Below are positions 9,328 through 17,300 of a DNA stretch of 64,000 nt, one piece after another (position 1 is the first letter of the stretch; each line of letters starts with the position of its first letter). The stretch lies in assembly GCA_026983775.1 (NCBI GenBank), contig JALSTK010000011.1, positions 27,768 to 91,767 of the forward strand, in the 5' to 3' direction. The translations under genes and the position numbers were made by a program. The notes under the pieces were generated by a model. That model worked only from the letters and a program-made list of their open reading frames with translations, was not told the DNA's origin and did no database searches. Source of the DNA: Calditrichia bacterium. Lineage in GTDB: Bacteria; Calditrichota; Calditrichia; Calditrichales; Calditrichaceae.

Positions 9328-11271
9328 CTATTTAAGTAAAATCATCTTTTTGACAACGGATCGCCCCTGAGCGGAAATTCTGTAAAAATAGATTCCTGCC
9401 GGATAGCGATTGCCATCGAAATTAAGTTTGTGAAATCCTGCAGACTGTTGATTGAATACCTCGGAGTGCACCCGCTGTCCCAAAAGATTATATACGGTAA
9501 TCCGAACGGAACCGGTTTTGGATAGTCCGTAGATGATCTGTGTTGTGGACGGATTATGCCCCCCTTTGCCAAAGGGATTGGGATAGTTTTGCAAAACGGT
9601 AAACTGTTTGGGAACTCCGGCCCGTAATTCCGAAATGGCAGAGGCATTACTTACCCGTACGGTTATCGTATCCCTATCCGAAGCTCCGCTATCATCTGTC
9701 AGGGTCGTAAAAAGGTAGAATTCACCCTCTATACCGTTGGAAATAATGGTAAGAGAATCGCTTTGCTCGTCATAATTATAACCGATAGCCGGATCATTAA
9801 CCTCGAAGCTCCAGGTTAAAAGGGAATCCGGTGTATCCACATCATAGGCGTAATCGGCCATGTACAAGCGGGTCGAATCATTAATATCGAGGTTGACAAC
9901 ATCGGGCAGATCAACAATTTCGGGGGGATCATTCACAGAAAACACGGTCAGGCTAACCATAGCCGTGTCCCTGCCGCCGAAGCCGTCATTCAAAACATAT
10001 TGAAAGGAATCGGCACCGAAATAGTCGGCATTGGGTGTATAAGTAACCATACTGTCGTTATCGATCGTAACCGAACCGTTGGTAAGCAGTAAAATACTTT
10101 CGATGGAGAGTGCGTCCATGGTATCGGGATCGGAGTCATTCAGAAGCAGATTTAAGGAAATGGCCGTGTCTTCATAGGTTTGGGCCGTATCAGCCAAGGC
10201 AATCGGAGCCCGATTGACTTTAAAAATTACGGTATCCGTATCGGATTTTCCACCTTCATCCTGCACAAAAAAGGTAACGGTTTCCATACCGATCCAGTCT
10301 GTATCCGGCATGGTTACGGTCAATTGATTGCTGTCATCGATAGCCAGTTGCAATTCAATATTACCGCTGAAAGTCCAGGAGAGTAAAGTATCCGGTGTTA
10401 CGTCATCGAATACATAGGAATTCAGATCAACAACGGGAAAAGAATCGCCCGGTTTAATGATCTGATCGGGAATTCCTGTTATCACCGGCGGATCGTTTTC
10501 TTGATCCGGACTAATGCCATCCTGTATATGAAAATGAAACCAGTGATCGAGATGACCGTCGGCGTTTTTATCTCCGTCTCCGCCGCGGATGGAAGACCAG
10601 GGCCAGCTGGCAAACGTACCGCCCACATCGCGCATGGGTTCTCCGGTATCGCTGTAATAAAGGTCGCTTTCCCATTCTGTACTGACCATATAAGCCAGGA
10701 TATTTATTTCGGTTGGATTGCCGAGAGAATCCCAGGGAAGCTTCACCTCATAGTAGTTTTGGTCAAGATTCAGATTGGCGAACGTTGTATCCAGGCCTGT
10801 TCGCCCCCAGACGGAATCCTGATTACTCCAGGCTCCGTATACCGCATAAATCGAATCCTTCTTCGTATAAGAGCTCTTAATATAATAATCGGCATTGAAG
10901 GGTAATTGCCAGGATTGTTCATCAAACCACCAAGGTTGATGTTCCATGATTTGCGTCCATACGGTAGCCGCCCGATCGGTACCATACCCGCTTTTAAGGT
11001 CGGGCTGGGGGTCTGTATCCACATACCAGAAGATTCGGGTAGACCCGCGAGTCGTATCGTTTGGTTCACCGAAGATCGGACCCGTATATCCGAGATAAAG
11101 ATTATCGGCATCCCAGGTGATATAGCCCAGATAACCGGATGTACTGGTTGGGAAATCTTCATCGGCGGCAAAATCATTGGTCCCGTTTAAGGGGATGGTG
11201 TGGAATGTCGTTGCATATAACAGATTTAAAAGAATAAATACTGAAAAAAACGGTAACTTCCATTTCATCAT
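9328..11271 (-). CDS. Secreted multi-domain beta-sandwich protein with type IX secretion sorting tail
   Basis: I start at the ATGATG at 11271-11266 because GGGAGG lies five bases upstream; a longer frame to 11301 has no such site. The product is 647 residues. A signal peptide is visible (KWK, then LPFFSVFILLNLLYA). Residues to about 235 look like a carbohydrate-binding or DOMON-like beta-sandwich (WDADNLYLGYTG) ending in a Ca-binding-like GDGDKNADGHLD. Three cadherin or Ig-like repeats follow (NDPPVITGIPD; NRAPIALADT...YTPNADYFGADSFQYVL; NDPPEIVDLPD). The last 90 residues carry LQNYPNPF...GIYFYRI...KKMILLK, matching T9SS type A sorting domains. It is therefore probably exported, cleaved and attached or released at the surface. 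It sits between two synthetase genes in the same direction; a role in binding the product or at the surface is speculation. No enzymatic motif is seen. Confidence 0.9.
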   Translation of the reverse strand: MMKWKLPFFSVFILLNLLYATTFHTIPLNGTNDFAADEDFPTSTSGYLGYITWDADNLYLGYTGPIFGEPNDTTRGSTRIFWYVDTDPQPDLKSGYGTDRAATVWTQIMEHQPWWFDEQSWQLPFNADYYIKSSYTKKDSIYAVYGAWSNQDSVWGRTGLDTTFANLNLDQNYYEVKLPWDSLGNPTEINILAYMVSTEWESDLYYSDTGEPMRDVGGTFASWPWSSIRGGDGDKNADGHLDHWFHFHIQDGISPDQENDPPVITGIPDQIIKPGDSFPVVDLNSYVFDDVTPDTLLSWTFSGNIELQLAIDDSNQLTVTMPDTDWIGMETVTFFVQDEGGKSDTDTVIFKVNRAPIALADTAQTYEDTAISLNLLLNDSDPDTMDALSIESILLLTNGSVTIDNDSMVTYTPNADYFGADSFQYVLNDGFGGRDTAMVSLTVFSVNDPPEIVDLPDVVNLDINDSTRLYMADYAYDVDTPDSLLTWSFEVNDPAIGYNYDEQSDSLTIISNGIEGEFYLFTTLTDDSGASDRDTITVRVSNASAISELRAGVPKQFTVLQNYPNPFGKGGHNPSTTQIIYGLSKTGSVRITVYNLLGQRVHSEVFNQQSAGFHKLNFDGNRYPAGIYFYRISAQGRSVVKKMILLK

Positions 11272-11345
11272 TTTTTCCTCCCTAAGATATAATGCTAACA
11301 ATACAAAATGTAGAGGTCGAAATATGTGATAAACTTGTCAAAAGA

Positions 11346-14300
11346 TTAAATTTTTCTTCCCTTTTTTAATTGAGACATCACTTTATCCAATTTTTTACGG
11401 TCCAGTTTGGCTAAATCAAAATCGGATGCCGTATGGCCGCCTGCCTCGGGATTCTGGCAATGTTTAATAAGTAAATTCAATTCCTGCCGGTACGTATCGG
11501 CAAATGCCTGTATGGATTGTTTTTTGAATTGATTAAGACTGAATCCAAAGAACAGATGTAGTTTGTTCCCCATAATAGATGCAGAAATATCGAGAATTGA
11601 GGAACGTCGGTTTTGGGCCGATCGTTCTCGCCCTTTGGAAATATCTGCCGGCCTGAAAATGGATTCTTTCGGTAAGGCCTGATCAAATTGACCAAGGTAG
11701 TTAAAGGATATGGAAACTTCATCCAATTTGGAAAGTTGCTCTTTAAAAGAGATATCTTTATTCAGATACCTCAGTATTCCATAACCGATACCTTTATTGG
11801 GAATTTTTCTTAGTTGTTCTTTAATACTTTTAATCACATCTCCCGGGCGATGAGTGTTGCCTAATGCCAGATAAACGGGATACAGAGCGGTGAACCAGCC
11901 AATGGTTCTGGATAGGTCCAGATTATCGAAAAGAGGTTCTCTCCCGTGTCCCTCAAGATGGATCAGAAGGGAACGTTTGCCGCTCCAGTGGGCATATGCT
12001 TGTATTAAAGCGCTGAGAAGGATATCGTTAATTTGCGTATTATAAACAGCCGGGACATCCTGTAAAAGCGCCCTGGTTAAGTCTTCATCTAAAAAGGTGC
12101 TTACGGCTTGTGCGGAATCTTCGGTATTTTCTCCTTCGGGAAAATCCAGAGGAAGCTTATGAATTGGTTTCTTAGCGAGTGATAACCAGAATTCTTTTTC
12201 AGAGAGAAGTTGATTGTTTTCGGCATAGTTCGTCAATTGGGTGGCCCATTGCTTAAAGGCGGTTGTCTTGGGCGGAAGGTTTACTTCAAGACCTTGTTGC
12301 AGTTGACGATAAATATGCTGAAGATCTTCCAATAGAATCCGCCAGGATACCCCGTCGGTAACGAGATGATGGATGATAATTAGAATGACATCGTTTTGCT
12401 CTGTCCCTCTTTTAAAATATGCAATTCTCAAAAGAGCACCTTGTGTCAGATTCAGTGATTTCTGTAGAGATTCGGCCTTTTCGGAAATGAAGGCGATTTG
12501 CTTTTTTGCCTCCTGTGCGGAAAGATCAAAGCTGACGAAAGGTAATTCTTCAGGAATGTTCATTGCTTCCTGAATCCAGACGCCGTTTTCCATATAGAAG
12601 CGGTGTCTTAAAGCATCATGATGTGCAAGAAGTCGTCGGATCGTTTCTTTTAATGTCTCTTCATTAAAAGTCTCCGTCGTCTCAAAAATAAGGGACTGGT
12701 TCCAATGATCTTTTACAGGAAGATTTTTTTCAAAGAAGTATTTCTGAATAGGGGTTAAGGGGATTGTGCCGGTGACAAGACCCTGTTCTGCCTCGATCAC
12801 AGGAGCAGAAGATGTTACAGGAGCCAATTCGGCAATGGTTTGGTGCTTAAAAATATCAACCGGTGTAATCTGTAAACCATGCTGCCGGGCTCGGGAAATG
12901 ACCTGAATACTGAGAATGGAGTCCCCGCCGAGTTCAAAGAAATTATCGTGGACGCCTATTTTATCGAGACCTAAAACCTCTTTCCAAATCTTAACTAATA
13001 TTTTTTCATTCTCCGTATCGGCCTTCTGATACTCCGTTTCGAGTCCGGATCGGTCTATCTTCGGTTTGGGTAACGCTTTCCGGTTTATTTTTCCGTTTGC
13101 CAGAAGTGGAAAGGATTGAAGCGTAACAAATACGGACGGAATCATATACTCCGGTAATCTTCCTTTCAAAAAGCTTCTAAGTTTATTGACGGGCAAAGTT
13201 TGTTGATTGTCCGTAAGAAGATAGGCAATCAGGCGCTCTTCCTGACCGTCATCGGAGCGGACTACAACTACCGCATCTTTTATATTTGTATGCTCTCTAA
13301 GCTGGGTTTCAATTTCGCCGAGTTCAATCCGGAAGCCACGCAGTTTAACCTGAAAATCTACCCGGCCGATGAATTTTAAACTGCCGTCCGGATGATAACT
13401 CACCAGATCCCCTGTTTTATACATCCGGGCTCCCCTGATTTTGCTGAAGGGATCTGGAATAAATTTTTCCGCAGTCAGCTCCGGGTGATTTAAATATCCT
13501 CTGGCCAATCCGTCCCCGGCAATGTGTAGTTCACCGGGAACACCGATCGACACAGGGTTTAAATGGATATCCAACACATAAAAGCGTACGTTTGGGATAG
13601 GTCTCCCTATAACGGGTTGATGCGGATAATCGGATACCGGACAGATGGTAGAATCAACCGTGCATTCCGTTGGTCCGTACATATTATAGAAATGGACTTT
13701 TTTATTTTTTTGCAATTGATCCCACAGGGCCAAATCGATAGCTTCACCGCCGGGCAAGATATCTGACGGCGCCCATTTATCCTCATCGAATAACCCCTCC
13801 CGGATTAGCATCTTTAACTGAGAAGGTACACAATCCAGAACTTCTATGCGCTGTTGGCGAATGTAATTTAATAAAAGCTTACTATCATAGCGTATTTCCT
13901 GAGGAATAAGAACCAGTGTGTGTCCCTGAAAAAGCATGACCAGTTGCTGAACCGAGGCATCGAACGAAATAGGAGCATTGAGGCTGATCCTACGCTTGAT
14001 TTTTCCATATTTTTCATAAATGGATTTTTGAAGATTAACAGCCAGATTCAAAGGCGAGCGGTGTTCGATTAAGACGCCCTTCGGCCGACCTGTAGATCCG
14101 GAAGTATAGATAATATAAGCCGGATTCGTGGGCTTAATGTTAATATTCGGGTTGTTTGCCGGCTCGTCGGATATTAAAGACCGTTGTACTTCAATATCTA
14201 TAATATGGGGGACAAGGGTACCTAATTCCTTCAGAAAGGTTTGTTTTGTAATGATCGTATCGGCTTGAGTATCATCGAGCATATATTGAAGCCGTTCTTC

Positions 14301-17300
14301 GGGATAACCGGGGTCTAAAGGCAGATAAGCGGCGCCCGCTTTTAAAACGGCAAGTATGGCGGTGATCATGTCGAAGGATCTGTCCAATAGAATGCCGACA
14401 AATTTCTCGGGCCCCACGCCTTTGCTAATCAGATAATGGGCTAATCGATTGGCCCGTTTATTCAATTCTTCAAATGAAAGTTCTTTACCCTTGAGAACCA
14501 GCGCGGGATGGGAGGGATTTTGTTCTGCCTGCCGTTCAAATATTTGATGTAAAAGGGCATTCTTAGAATAGGTCAGCGGATTGTTCTCATTGAAACCATA
14601 AAGGATCAATTCTCTTTCATCGGCAGATAGTAGTGGTATGGTATCAACGGTATTCTGCGGATTTTCCGAAATAATTGTTAAAATATTTTTGAGATGACCG
14701 ATTATTCTTTCAATAGTCGAATGATCAAAAAGGTCCGTATTGAATTCGAATACTCCTCCCAAATGTCCGTCATGTAATTCGGCCATTTCGAGGGTAAGAT
14801 CAAATTTTGCCGTTGGATTCTCAGGAACAATCTGCTCCAACTTCAAATCGGCTAAATTGATTTCGGCTTTTGGTATGTTCTGCAAAGTGAACATGGTCTG
14901 AAAAAGAGGCGTTCTGCTTACATCCCGTTTGATATTAAGTGTATCCACCAGTTTTTCGAAGGGAAGGTCCTGGTGAGAGAAAGCTTCTAAAACGGTTTTT
15001 TGAACACGGTTTATCAATTCATTAAAGGAAGGACGACCGGACAAATCGGTGCGCATGACCAGCGTGTTAACAAAAAAGCCGATTAAGGGTTCGATTTCTT
15101 TACGGTTCCGATTCGCAATGGGCGTACCGACCAAAATATCATCCTGACCCGAATAACGATAGAGCAAAATAGTATAGGCTGCCAGGAGCGTCATAAACAG
15201 TGTGGCCTTTTCTTCTTGTGCTATTGCTTTAATTCTGTCGGAAAGTGTTTTATTTAGATCAAAATGTATTCTTGCTCCGTTAAAGGTTTGTACAGCCGGT
15301 CTGGGTCGATCCGTGGGCAAGTTTAGTGACGGCGGTGCTCCTTCCAGTTGTTTTTTCCAGAATGTGATTTGCTCGCGCAAATTGTTTCCTGAAAGCCAAT
15401 GAATCTGCCAGCGGGCAAAATCGGCGTACTGGATTTTAAGTGGCGGCAGTTCAATGGGTCGGTTTTGAGTGAAAGCGTTGTAAAAAGCAACAATTTCCCG
15501 GATAAAGACCGATGTAGACCAGCCGTCCGAAATAATATGATGCATGGTCAATAAAAAAATATACTCGTCGTCGGCCACGTGCAACAGGGAAGTACGGAGT
15601 AGTGGTCCCTGATCCAGATGAAAAGGTTTGCGGGCTTCTTCGATAACCCGCCGCTTGATCTCCTCTTCACGGTTGGGATCGGATAAATGGCGCAGGTCCG
15701 ATACGGGCAGGTTAAGACGGGCAATCGGTGCAATACGCATCCTGGCCCGACCTTCTTGAGTATAAAAAGAGGCCCTCAAATTCTCATGGCGTTCCATGAT
15801 TTTTATTAAGCTGTTTTTCAGCGCCCCGATATCCAGTCTTCCCTTCATGCGGACGGCACTTGGAATATTGTAAAAGGGACTACCCGGTTCCATTTGATCC
15901 AGAAACCACAGACGCTGCTGGGCAAAGGAAAGGGGCAAATCCAGGTAGGAGGGAAACCTGACGGGATAAGCCGGAAAAACAGGCCGGTCGGAAGGATGCA
16001 CATCATAATGATATTTGTCCGCCAGCAGGAAGGTGTCCAGATACAGAGAATCCTTGGCCGGTAAAGTCTGCCATTTTTCGGCGATGGAGGGGTCGATCCC
16101 TTTGTGTTGATTGAAGCGAGGATCACCGACCATGCGTGATTCTTTATGAACACCATCGCGCATCTTTTTCCCTTTGTAAGGTTCGAGCATGTCCGGATCG
16201 AAAGGAATATCCGCTTTTTCACAAAAGGAACGCATGGTTTGCTGCGGTTCACGGACCAGGTCTTCATAACGTATGGTTATGCGGCGTTGTTCCGGAATCT
16301 GTTTAAAAAAGGTCTCTATATTGGAATTATTAATCAACCAAAACAATTCGGCTTTTTCACGAACAGGGAAGGGGAGTTTACTGCCGAACACCTGATCCAG
16401 ATTACTATCCAAATAAGATTGAATCATTGCCGCCGGATGGCGAACAATTTGAACGTAAAAAGGGCTCTCAAAATAGGTTTCGGCCCGGTTTAAAAAATTC
16501 AAATCCGTGGCATAGGTTGTAGTCTTGTCTACGATGATACGGTCTCCGATCCATTGCTGAAGCTCACCGTACATCTCCTGGGTTGTGAAATTTTCTCTTT
16601 CGTACGAAGCTATGATCTTTTTGGCTTCATCGAAAGAACAGTTTTTTATTTCCATCACGGCCCGGTGTAATCCTTCCATCCATCCACTGTCCCGGCCTTC
16701 GAACTGCTTTTTCCGCTCCAGCATGGTTCTGAAATTCAATAGCGCTAATTCCGGAGGAGAAAACAATTTTTTGTTACCGGCCAACATTACCCGCAAAAGG
16801 GTGGATCCGGAACGAGGAGCAGAAAGAATAAAGATGGCTCTGGGGATCTTGCGTTCGATTCGATCCAGGAAATCTTTTTCTGCAAACAGATCGTCGGTTT
16901 TTCGGGATAAAATGGTCCGGGCTTCTTCGATTCTTTTTGCCGATAGATGGGATATGTTTTCTTCGGAGCTTGTTTTGGATTTTCGGGTTACCGTAATTCC
17001 GAATTTTTTTTCAATTGTCTCGGGATAGGTTTCACTTAAATATCGGGCAAGTTCATCGATAGTTTGGTTATCGAATAAGATGACCACATACAGAATCTCT
17101 TTTAGCTCCTGTTGTAAGTTGTTGATGAAGATGGCCGCTTTCAGCGAATCTCCGCCAATCTCAAAAAAATTATCATGAACGCCGATTTTATCAATCTTAA
17201 GCACATCCTGTAATAGGTCGGCCAGATATTTTTCCAGGCCGTTGCGGGGAGCTACATATTTTTTCTCAAGTTCGGGACGTTCCGAACCGGGCCGGGGTAG

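Noticed and set aside
11272..11301. Upstream start (at 11301) for the secreted protein
   Set aside because: It would put LREEK before the signal peptide and has no ribosome site, whereas the ATGATG at 11271 has GGGAGG at the right distance.
16020..16892. ST domain as a separate gene or a methyltransferase/aminotransferase
   Set aside because: The frame is continuous with both neighbours, and PRSGSTLL plus the RHP...S motif is specific to PAPS sulfotransferases; no SAM or PLP motif is present.
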